Part shown: positions 1 to 5,335 of the stretch, in pieces
Numbering within the stretch: the first letter of the stretch is position 1
Layout: each line of letters starts with the position of its first letter
NCBI GenBank assembly: GCA_038203025.1
Contig: JBBREK010000262.1
Coordinates: 1-5,335, forward strand
DNA from: UBA11346 sp038203025
Lineage (GTDB): Bacteria; Planctomycetota; UBA11346
Direction: 5' to 3'
DNA: 5,335 nucleotides
Program-made: the position numbers and the translations under genes
The notes under the pieces: generated by a model
What the model was told of the DNA's origin: nothing
What the model saw: the letters and a program-made list of their open reading frames with translations, nothing else
Databases searched by the model: none

Positions 1-93
1 GACTGCGCTATCTGTGTGCGGAACGTCCCCCTCACGCCCAATCCAACCGCCCCGCCAGTTCCGGTGGCAATTCCGCACACAGATAGCGCAGTC
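1..93. repeat. Perfect 23-bp inverted repeat at the left edge (arms 1-23 and 71-93)
   Basis: Bases 71-93 are the exact reverse complement of bases 1-23, with 47 bases between. The right arm is coding: it encodes most of 'LRYLCAE' near the end of the helical-repeat protein. The left arm lies beyond that gene's stop (32-34) and begins at the first base of the window, so the repeat may extend further left. A perfect match of this length within 100 bases is not expected by chance. There is no T-run and the loop is long, so it is a poor intrinsic terminator. A fold-back chimera or contig-end artefact is the likeliest explanation, and a real inverted duplication is possible. Bases 1-31 hold nothing else. 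Confidence 0.9.
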
Positions 94-2494
94 GCGCCCG
101 CGCTCGGCTGCTGGCGTGGTCGCGCAGGGTGGCGATCACCCCGACCAGCCGGCGGCGGATGGTATCGGCGTCGGGGCCGAGGGCCGGCACGGCGAGGAAG
201 TCGGCCAGCACCTCAACCAGCTCGGCGCGCTCATCCTCGGCGAATTCGCTGCCGCGCGCCGCCAGACGGACCAGGTCCTCGGCCGCCCGGCCGGCCAGCC
301 GGGCGAGGTACGAGCCGTCGCCGACCGTGAGGATGCGGGCCAGGGCTCGGGCCACGGTTAGCTGCCCGACCTGCGGGATCAGCGCCTCGGCCACGCGCAC
401 GCGCAGGGGGCCTGGGAAGGCGGTGTCGCCGGCCAGCAGGGCCAGGGCCTTAGCCAGCTCGTGCACGTTGCCTGGCCCCCATACCAGCCGCCAGGCGGCG
501 ACCTGTTTCCACTGCGTCACCAGGCGTTCGATCAGCCGGCGCAGGACGTCGGGCTGGCAGTGTGGCGAGCGGCCAATGCGGGTCAGCGCCACGAGGATGC
601 GCGGCACGTGTTCGGTGTGAGCGGCCAGGCGCTCGTCGAGCTGGAAGGTCACCTCGCCGGTAGCGTTGTCGGTGGTGGTCGGCGTCGGCGTGTCGGGCAG
701 CTCGGCGCAGGCCTCCATCAGCAGCAGCTCGACGATGCTGGCGCGGCGTTCCGCTGCACAGCCGGCGCCCGCAGCGAGGTGGCCGAGGGCGTCGTAGCCG
801 AAACGGCCCAGACCGGTAGTGGCGGCGTCGATCTCCAGCGCCAGGGCGGCATCGGCCGACAGCGGACCATCGGCGAGGATGCGCGCCGCCGCCGCCACCA
901 GCCCGCCGCGCTCGCTGCCCTGCTCGGCGCGCTGCAGGCCGGCAAGCAGGCGGTGGATAGCGGCCGGCGCCTGCGCCGGATCGCGCAGCACCAGATCCGG
1001 CACCATGCCGGCTAGGAGCAGGCGCACGTGCTCCATCGGGTGGTGCTCCAGCGAATCCCACACCAGCGGCAGAGCGCCGCCGCCGATGCCGGTGATGGCG
1101 CTGGTCACCAGATCGGTGGTGCGGTCGGCGCGATAGCGTGCGAGAATTTCGATCAGCGGATCGACCAGCGCAGCGCGTTCGCTCGGCGGGCAGGGCAGCA
1201 GCACCGGTAGCTGCTGTTCCAGCGTCGACACCAGATGCGGCCCCGAGGCCTCGCGCAGCAGGTGGCGCAGGATGGTCGCCAGCTCGGCGGCGCTGGCGGC
1301 ATCGACTACACCGTCGCGACTGAGCTCGGCGAGCAGCCAGTGCACACTGGTGTCGTGCGACTGGCAGATGCGCATGCCGCGGGCGGCGATGCGTCGTGCC
1401 AGGCTGCGCCCGGCGTCGGCGCGACGCAGGGCGGCGGCCAGCGGCATGCGACTGCGCGGCGCCTCGCCAGATTCCAGAAGCAGATCGACGCCGCGTTCCA
1501 GCACGCCGTCGTCGAGCGACGCGCCCGGCGCGGACAGCAGCACGATGATGCGTGCGTCCTGCTCGGCCCCGTAACCCAGGCTGCGCGTCAGCACGGCGGT
1601 GACGCGGCTGGCGTCGATGATCTGCAGGGCGCGGATCAGCTCGACCAGGGAGAAGGTGGTGGGCAGCAGCAATTCCACCAGCCGTTCGAGGGCGCGGTGG
1701 CTGACCAGCGTGGTCGCAAGCCCGCGGCTCACCTCGACCAGCCCCTGGCTGGCCTCGCCGCGCGACGCCATGGCGACCACCGCCGAGATAGCGAGATCCT
1801 GCTGGTCAGCCGGCAGCGAGCCGACCGACGGTGCCAGGCGCAGCAGGGTGGCCTCGTCACGCCGCTGCATCGCCCGCACCAGATCGACCACCAGGCCGTG
1901 CCCGCCGGACGCGACCACCAGGGCGATGGCGCGCTCGCGCACCAACTCGGCGCCATCGGCCAGCAGCATGGGCATGAGTTCCCCGACCACCGACAGCGGC
2001 GGCGCGGCATAGCGCAGGCGTTCCAGCGCTGCCGCGCGCTGGTCGGCCTCGCGCGCCTGCATCAGCCCTTCGACCGGACCGCGCAGGGCGGGCGAGAGAT
2101 GGACGACCATGGCCGACAGGCCGGTCTCGGCCGGTTCGGCGGCGATCGAGGCGGACAGCGGATTCCCCACCTCGTCGCTGAGCGCGATAGTGCGCCAGCC
2201 AGCCTCGGCCCCGGCCGCCTCGTCGATCAGGCGCAGATCGTCGATCCCGGCCGCGCTGGCGGCGGCGGGGAAATCCGTGTCGATGCTGCGGTCGCTGAGC
2301 AGCTTCCGCCCCGCCTCATCGGCAAGCAGGCGCTCCAGAGCAAGCTCGGTGAACGACAGCTTCAGTTCCAGCAGCGCCCCGATGCGCAGCAGCAGGCGCA
2401 TGTCCCCGCCGGTGCGTCGGCGTATCTCGGCAGCATCGGCAGCGCGAAGTCCACGGATCATGGCTGCAGGATCGGCCCAGCAGCCACGGGGCAA
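32..2494 (-). CDS. Large HEAT-like alpha-helical repeat protein (hypothetical)
   Basis: This is an 820-residue frame ending in TGA at 32-34. I recognise no enzymatic domain. From about residue 140 to the end it is a run of amphipathic helix pairs rich in Leu, Ala and Arg, with short loops, in the style of HEAT/ARM repeats. Examples are 'AELVRERAIALVVASGGHG' (182-200), 'ALPLVWDSLEHHPMEHVRLL' (474-493) and 'DVLRRLIERLVTQWKQVAAW' (649-668). Residues 75-135 look less helical and may be a small separate domain. A Pro/Thr-rich loop (601-614) breaks the helices. No signal peptide or membrane helix is seen. It starts 29 bases after the kinase-FHA frame stops, so co-transcription is likely, and a scaffold or substrate role beside the kinase is a reasonable inference. 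The start is uncertain: TTG at 2492-2494 has a GGAAAG upstream, while ATG at 2459-2461 (residue 12) has a better codon but no clear ribosome site. As a coding region it is near certain; HEAT-like is probable. Confidence 0.85.
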   Translation of the reverse strand: MPRGCWADPAAMIRGLRAADAAEIRRRTGGDMRLLLRIGALLELKLSFTELALERLLADEAGRKLLSDRSIDTDFPAAASAAGIDDLRLIDEAAGAEAGWRTIALSDEVGNPLSASIAAEPAETGLSAMVVHLSPALRGPVEGLMQAREADQRAAALERLRYAAPPLSVVGELMPMLLADGAELVRERAIALVVASGGHGLVVDLVRAMQRRDEATLLRLAPSVGSLPADQQDLAISAVVAMASRGEASQGLVEVSRGLATTLVSHRALERLVELLLPTTFSLVELIRALQIIDASRVTAVLTRSLGYGAEQDARIIVLLSAPGASLDDGVLERGVDLLLESGEAPRSRMPLAAALRRADAGRSLARRIAARGMRICQSHDTSVHWLLAELSRDGVVDAASAAELATILRHLLREASGPHLVSTLEQQLPVLLPCPPSERAALVDPLIEILARYRADRTTDLVTSAITGIGGGALPLVWDSLEHHPMEHVRLLLAGMVPDLVLRDPAQAPAAIHRLLAGLQRAEQGSERGGLVAAAARILADGPLSADAALALEIDAATTGLGRFGYDALGHLAAGAGCAAERRASIVELLLMEACAELPDTPTPTTTDNATGEVTFQLDERLAAHTEHVPRILVALTRIGRSPHCQPDVLRRLIERLVTQWKQVAAWRLVWGPGNVHELAKALALLAGDTAFPGPLRVRVAEALIPQVGQLTVARALARILTVGDGSYLARLAGRAAEDLVRLAARGSEFAEDERAELVEVLADFLAVPALGPDADTIRRRLVGVIATLRDHASSRARARLRYLCAELPPELAGRLDWA

Positions 2495-2495
2495 G

Positions 2496-2501
2496 CTTTC
2501 C
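2496..2501 (-). promoter_or_regulatory. Possible ribosome binding site for the helical-repeat gene
   Basis: GGAAAG on the minus strand lies one base before the TTG at 2492-2494. The GG is only 6-7 bases upstream of the first base of the start codon, which is closer than usual. It is the only purine-rich site in the 29-base gap between the two genes and is the main argument for the TTG start. If the true start is ATG 2459-2461, this site would be too far upstream (about 35 bases) to matter. Confidence 0.3.
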
Positions 2502-2523
2502 GTGACGCCGCCAGCCGTCGTCT

Positions 2524-5335
2524 CTACAGGAAGTCCCCGAGCGGCCGGACGCGCAGCCGCGCCCCGTCCAGATCAAGATCATCCGGCAGCGGTCGACCGT
2601 CGCAGATCCACCCGTGCGCGGTGTGCGTCACCGCGACCTGACCAGTTGCTCCGGGCACGGACAGATCGCCATCTGCGCCCAGTCGCAGGCGATCCGGCAC
2701 CAGGGCGTAGCTCAGTCCCGGGCGGTTGACTGGCCGACCGATGACCACGGCCCCGGCCGCCGGACGGACGGTGATGGCGGCGACGCCGGCGAGAACCACC
2801 TCGACCGGCCCGGTGATCCGGCGCGGCGTCCCGGCGATCAGCCTCTCGCCGTCGACCGTAGTGCCGTTGGCACTGCCCAGGTCCTCGACGGTGACACTGC
2901 CGTCTTCCCCGATGGCGATGGCAGCATGCCGGCGGCTGACCCGCATGATGCGATCGCGGTGCGCCTCCTCGGGATAGTCGCGCACCACCAGATCGACGCC
3001 ATCGGTGCGCTGCTTGCCCAGCACGATACGCCGACGGCCGCCCCACAGGACGACGGTCGGATCGCCGTCCGGACCGTGCAGCAGCAGGGCATCGTCCACT
3101 ACCGTCGTGGCCGCTGCCGTCGCTAGTTGGGCCGCTGTGGCCATCGCCGCGGGACGTTCGCGCAGTGCAACGGGCCGACCCGGTTCGGCTCCGCGGGCAC
3201 GCAGCAGGGGGGCGAGGGCGGTGCGCACATCGGCGGCGGAATCCGGGCGATCCTCCGGCCGCTTGGCCATCAGCCGCGCGACCAGATCGGCGGTCCCCGG
3301 CACCAACCCTGGCACCAACGTGTCGAGATCCGGCGGCGGCGCGGTGCGGTGCGCGTGCATGACCTCGGCGCTGCGCCCGCTGAATGGTGCCCGTCCGGCC
3401 AGGCAGGCGAACAGCAGGCAGCCGAGCGCATACAGGTCGGCTCGCCCGTCGATGGCATCACGGCCATCGATCTGCTCCGGCGCCATCGCGTTGGGCGTGC
3501 CCACCGCCACCCCGGCCATGGTCAGGCGGGTCGCGCCGGCGCTGGTCGGGCGGGCCAGGCCGAAGTCGCCCAGCAGGATGGCACCGTCCTCATGCACGAA
3601 GACATTGGCCGGCTTCAGATCACGGTGGATGACGCCGCGCGCGTGCGCGTGATCCAGCGCATCGGCCAGCTGATCGGCCACCGACAGCGCCGCGGCGGCT
3701 CGCAGCGGCCCACCGCGCGCCAGCTCGGCAGCCAGATCGCCATCCGGCACCCAGGCAAGCACCAGATACCGCACCCCATCGGCCGCAACGCCGCCGTCGA
3801 GGCAGGGCACGATCCGCGGGTGCTGCAGCCCGGCCGTGATCCGCGCCTCGCGCGCGAAGCGCTGCACCAACTCGGCATCGGGCGACGCCCGCTCAGCGTC
3901 GGCCGCCCGGCCGGTCCACACCGAACCGCCAGCGCCTTCACTACCAAGCAGTGGCGCCCGGCCGCTGAGCGCCGCCGACTTGACCACCGCCAACGGACTG
4001 CTGCCAGTCGCCGCCAGCCAGACCGCCCCCATCGACCCGCCGCCCAGCCTAGCCAGCGCCTGCCACTCCCCGAACCCGGCATGATCCTGGGGCGGCAGCA
4101 GTTCCGCGAGATGATCCGCCATGACTGGCGCGAGCGGCCGCAGCACCCCGGCGAGATCCGTATTCGATACCCCATCGAGCCCGGTGATGATCCGACCGAT
4201 GTCCTGGCGGTCGAGCCAGCCCCGCCGGGCCGCCGCCCGCGCCAGCGCCTCGCCGAAGTGGGCGTGGGGTTGTCTCTCGGGCTGTTGCCCCTGGTCCTGA
4301 TTCCGCTGCTGCTGATTCTGATTCTGCTGCATGAGGTAGCGGACGATGACTTCACGCTCCGCACCTGCAAGTCCGTGGTGGAGAGGGCGTGCACCGTTTG
4401 GCGTAGCAGTTCTGGGCACCGCCGGCGCGGCGAGATTGGCAAGGTAGCGCGAGCGGTAGGTGATGCTGCTGTCGGCGACTTCGAGGGCAGCTTCCAGGGC
4501 GGGGATCAGCAGGCCGCCGGCCGGGGCGGCGACAGTGGTGCGCAGCAGTTCGCCCATGAACAGGGTGCGCTCCATGCGCCGGCCCAGATCCAGGAAGCGC
4601 CAGCCGGGTCCGCGGGTGGTGTTCTCGCTGCCCATGCCGGCCAGGGCGGCCAGGGCGGTGACCAGGCGGTCGAGCGCGGGTAGCAGATCGTGGACCTGGG
4701 CCGAGCCGACGGCAGCGATGAATTCGCTGTCGAGCTGATTGATGATCCGCCAGGTGTCGTTAGACAGGCGGTCACGCACCTGGAAAGCGTTTTGCCGCAG
4801 GCGCTGCAAGCCTTCGCGGATGCCCCCGGGCTGGTCCTCGTCGACCACCAGGCGGTGGACGGCCGTGGCCTCGTTGGAGCCCTCAGCGCCCAGGGCGTGG
4901 AGCACCGGCAGGAGGGCGCTGCGTTCCAGGCCGCCGGGCGTGGCATCGGCGTCGCTCAGGCGCAGCACCACGCTGCGCACGGTGCGGGCGATGTTCTCCA
5001 CCCGCTCGCTATAGCGGCCCAGCCAGTACAGGCCGTCGGCCACGCGACTGGGCAGGTCGACGCAGCCACGGCGCAGCTCTACCGGGGCGCTGGCGGGGCG
5101 CAGCAGGCTGATGGGGGCGACCTCGGGGCCGGACATCACCCACACGTCCTTCACGCCGCCGCCCCGGGACATGGCCATCGACGACCGGCCCCTGGGGATG
5201 CCGGTCCGGCCCAGGCCGCCGGGCATGACCTGCCATGAATCGCCGCTGACCACCGCGAAAGTGCGCAGCAGCCAGGGCGCACTGCTGAGCGCGCCCTCGT
5301 GCCAGACCGGAATGCTGCTGTCGGGCAGGATGCGC
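2524..5335 (-). CDS. Composite ORF: ATP-grasp C-terminus, Alpha-E, Ser/Thr kinase and FHA (5' partial)
   Basis: The frame is open from the TAG stop (2524-2526) to the right edge. A GTG at 5251-5253 could be taken as the start, but the codons before it (5254-5334) read RILPDSSIPVWHEGALSSAP and then WLLRTFAV. These fit the conserved end of circularly permuted ATP-grasp proteins, so the real start lies outside the window. Residue numbers here and below count from the GTG (909 residues). Order: ATP-grasp tail (to about 42), Alpha-E-like region (67-274), odd linker (275-307), Gln/Asn tract (308-325), helical segment (329-394), protein kinase (395-685), Ala-rich linker, FHA (731-830), beta-rich tail (831-909). 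No membrane segment is evident, so it is probably cytoplasmic. ATP-grasp/Alpha-E proteins are predicted peptide-ligase systems of unproven function; kinase-FHA proteins phosphorylate Ser/Thr and bind phosphothreonine. The frame is continuous, but the Alpha-E/kinase join is atypical and the kinase may be a separate gene starting at ATG 4330-4332. The domains are certain; a single polypeptide is not. Confidence 0.8.
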   Translation of the reverse strand, partial: RILPDSSIPVWHEGALSSAPWLLRTFAVVSGDSWQVMPGGLGRTGIPRGRSSMAMSRGGGVKDVWVMSGPEVAPISLLRPASAPVELRRGCVDLPSRVADGLYWLGRYSERVENIARTVRSVVLRLSDADATPGGLERSALLPVLHALGAEGSNEATAVHRLVVDEDQPGGIREGLQRLRQNAFQVRDRLSNDTWRIINQLDSEFIAAVGSAQVHDLLPALDRLVTALAALAGMGSENTTRGPGWRFLDLGRRMERTLFMGELLRTTVAAPAGGLLIPALEAALEVADSSITYRSRYLANLAAPAVPRTATPNGARPLHHGLAGAEREVIVRYLMQQNQNQQQRNQDQGQQPERQPHAHFGEALARAAARRGWLDRQDIGRIITGLDGVSNTDLAGVLRPLAPVMADHLAELLPPQDHAGFGEWQALARLGGGSMGAVWLAATGSSPLAVVKSAALSGRAPLLGSEGAGGSVWTGRAADAERASPDAELVQRFAREARITAGLQHPRIVPCLDGGVAADGVRYLVLAWVPDGDLAAELARGGPLRAAAALSVADQLADALDHAHARGVIHRDLKPANVFVHEDGAILLGDFGLARPTSAGATRLTMAGVAVGTPNAMAPEQIDGRDAIDGRADLYALGCLLFACLAGRAPFSGRSAEVMHAHRTAPPPDLDTLVPGLVPGTADLVARLMAKRPEDRPDSAADVRTALAPLLRARGAEPGRPVALRERPAAMATAAQLATAAATTVVDDALLLHGPDGDPTVVLWGGRRRIVLGKQRTDGVDLVVRDYPEEAHRDRIMRVSRRHAAIAIGEDGSVTVEDLGSANGTTVDGERLIAGTPRRITGPVEVVLAGVAAITVRPAAGAVVIGRPVNRPGLSYALVPDRLRLGADGDLSVPGATGQVAVTHTAHGWICDGRPLPDDLDLDGARLRVRPLGDFL
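2527..2763 (-). other. Beta-rich C-terminal tail, possible degenerate second FHA-like unit
   Basis: Residues 831-909 follow the FHA domain to the stop. The segment 'DRLRLGADGDLSVPG' (854-868), then 'VAVTHTAHGWICDGRPLP' (873-890) and 'DDLDLDGARLRVRPLGDFL', alternates short hydrophobic strands with turns. A pattern of R..LG....DL.VPG followed by a strand pair recalls the beginning of an FHA fold, but there is no S..H or NG motif. It could be a degenerate FHA repeat or a family-specific extension. I cannot assign a function. Confidence 0.35.
2764..3063 (-). other. FHA domain following the kinase
   Basis: Residues 731-830 show the FHA core: 'RRIVLGKQR' (741-749), 'VSRRHAAI' with Ser773 and His776 (the S..H motif), and 'VEDLGSANGTTVDGERL' with Asn796 and Gly797 (the NG motif). 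FHA domains bind phosphothreonine peptides, and fusion to a Ser/Thr kinase commonly recruits substrates or reads autophosphorylation. Two features are unusual. The first-loop 'GR' motif reads Gly-Lys (Lys747), with an Arg two residues later. The stretch between it and S..H is long and charged ('DYPEEAHRDRIM'). The domain is linked to the kinase by an Ala/Thr-rich segment (about 690-718). Confidence 0.9.
3199..4071 (-). other. Hanks-type Ser/Thr protein kinase domain, catalytic motifs intact
   Basis: Residues 395-685 carry all the landmarks of an active kinase: glycine loop 'LGGGSMGAVW' (403-412), beta-3 Lys425 in 'LAVVKSA', alpha-C Glu469 in 'FAREARI', 'GLQHPRIVPCLDGG' (475-488), catalytic loop 'HRDLKPANV' with Asp545 and Asn550, 'GDFGLAR' with Asp563, 'GTPNAMAPEQ' with Glu593, and 'DLYALGCLLFACLAGRAPF' (606-624). 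The final helix contains 'RPEDRPDSAADV'. This is the bacterial PknB-like architecture, although no transmembrane helix or extracellular sensor follows. About 35 Gly/Ala-rich residues (426-460) are inserted between the beta-3 strand and helix alpha-C. A helical segment (329-394) precedes the domain and may be regulatory. Autophosphorylation and phosphorylation of FHA-bound partners is the expected role. Confidence 0.95.
4279..4332 (-). repeat. Gln/Asn-rich low-complexity tract
   Basis: Starting at the in-frame ATG, residues 308-325 read MQQNQNQQQRNQDQGQQP, encoded by short CAG/AAT iterations (ctgctgctgattctgattctg on the plus strand, differently phased). It separates the Alpha-E part from the kinase part, or forms the extreme N-terminus of the kinase if that starts at residue 308. 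Such tracts are usually disordered and prone to length change by slippage. Confidence 0.75.
4333..4431 (-). other. Atypical junction between Alpha-E and kinase parts; possible former intergenic region
   Basis: Residues 275-307 match no family I recognise. Codon use shifts here. In residues 280-307 only 15 of 28 codons end in G or C (hand count), and they include AGA, CGT, CCA, GGA and two GCA. In the preceding 25 codons (residues 250-274) 20 end in G or C. This is what an untranslated leader read in frame would look like. It is followed directly by an ATG (4330-4332, residue 308), a candidate separate start for the kinase gene. No good ribosome binding site precedes that ATG: the nearest purine-rich stretch, GCGGAG, is about 20 bases upstream. 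A rapidly evolving linker is the alternative reading. Confidence 0.45.
4432..5055 (-). other. Alpha-E (DUF403) domain, missing its C-terminal part
   Basis: Residues 67-274 start with 'LPSRVADGLYWLGRYSERVE', the hallmark N-terminus of Alpha-E domains, with conserved Glu residues in the RYSERVEN segment. Later blocks also fit: 'WRIINQLD' (168-175), 'WRFLDLGRRMERTLFMGELL' (218-237) and 'ITYRSRY' (264-270). From memory, family members continue after ITYR.RY with a block like 'PVLDLLLLDE.NPRS.A.QL' and a final helical region, around 300 residues in total. That block is absent here, and the frame changes character after residue 274. The domain is all-helical and is found with circularly permuted ATP-grasp and transglutaminase-like genes; its biochemical role is unproven. 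About a third of the domain appears to be missing, so its function is doubtful. Confidence 0.75.
5128..5335 (-). other. C-terminal end of a circularly permuted ATP-grasp domain (partial)
   Basis: This is the first part of the composite frame, cut by the window edge. The visible signature is a 'PWLLRTFAV' strand, then 'WQVMPGGLGR' (residues 7-16), then 'VKDVWVMS' (34-41). The pattern LR.f....g..VMPGGL.R followed by KD.WV.S is the conserved ending of the CP_ATPgrasp_1 and type 2 (DUF404/DUF407) families. Those proteins are predicted to use ATP to form amide bonds on a peptide or small-molecule substrate. The ATP-binding and metal-binding residues lie upstream of the window, so activity cannot be judged. 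In many bacteria this domain is followed by Alpha-E, either fused or as the next gene; here it is fused. Confidence 0.8.

Noticed and set aside
1..93. Intrinsic terminator for the helical-repeat gene
   Set aside because: The 47-base loop contains the stop codon, one stem arm is coding sequence, and no T-run follows on the minus strand within the visible bases.
2495..2523. Promoter or terminator between the two genes
   Set aside because: The gap is 29 bases of GC-rich sequence without -10/-35-like elements or a hairpin followed by T residues, so operon read-through is simpler.
1235..2641. Long open frame on the plus strand opposite the helical-repeat gene (468 codons)
   Set aside because: It is antisense to a convincing gene in DNA where stop codons are rare. 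Its translation is Gln/His/Gly/Arg-rich low complexity with no domain, and it crosses the end of the opposite gene.
3615..4442. Minus-strand frame of 275 codons overlapping the kinase, considered as a frameshifted end of Alpha-E
   Set aside because: Its translation is Arg/Ser/Trp/Pro-rich and lacks the 'LDLLLLDE.NPRS' block, so the missing end of Alpha-E is not simply in another frame here.
3127..4683. Long open frame on the plus strand opposite the kinase (518 codons)
   Set aside because: It is antisense to a motif-complete kinase domain. The product is Arg/Gly/Gln/His-rich with no recognisable fold, typical of a GC-rich shadow frame.
5009..5253. GTG at 5251-5253 as the true start of the right-hand gene
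   Set aside because: The frame stays open to the window edge, and the 27 codons upstream match the conserved ending of circularly permuted ATP-grasp domains, so translation must begin further upstream.

Overview
The window is GC-rich bacterial DNA (roughly 70% G+C by eye) with all coding on the minus strand. Two long reading frames lie head to tail, transcribed right to left, and almost nothing is non-coding. A Hanks-type Ser/Thr kinase with an FHA domain, a large HEAT-like helical-repeat protein and a circularly permuted ATP-grasp/Alpha-E protein together suggest a GC-rich phylum rich in eukaryote-like signalling proteins. Planctomycetota is my best guess and Myxococcota another option. This is inference, because no marker gene is present.

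Right part (2524-5335): one uninterrupted frame runs off the right edge, so its start is outside the window. In protein order it encodes (i) the C-terminal end of a circularly permuted ATP-grasp domain, (ii) an Alpha-E (DUF403) domain that matches its family up to an 'ITYRSRY' motif and then stops matching, (iii) a short segment with unusual codon use followed by a Gln/Asn-rich tract, (iv) a complete and apparently active Ser/Thr kinase domain, (v) an FHA phosphothreonine-binding domain, and (vi) a beta-rich tail. Joining the ATP-grasp/Alpha-E module to a kinase-FHA protein is not an arrangement I know. It may be a real fusion, a genomic rearrangement, or a chimeric assembly junction near 4333-4431.

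Left part (32-2494): 29 bases after the kinase frame stops, an 820-codon frame begins. It encodes an alpha-helical repeat protein of HEAT/ARM type with no recognised catalytic domain. The close spacing suggests co-transcription with the kinase, and the protein is a plausible scaffold or partner of it.

Left edge (1-93): a perfect 23-bp inverted repeat has one arm inside the end of the helical-repeat gene and the other outside the gene at the first base of the window. It looks more like a fold-back amplification or assembly artefact than a terminator. That also makes the unusual junction in the right-hand frame worth checking against raw reads. No RNA genes, CRISPR arrays, insertion sequences or clear promoters were seen.
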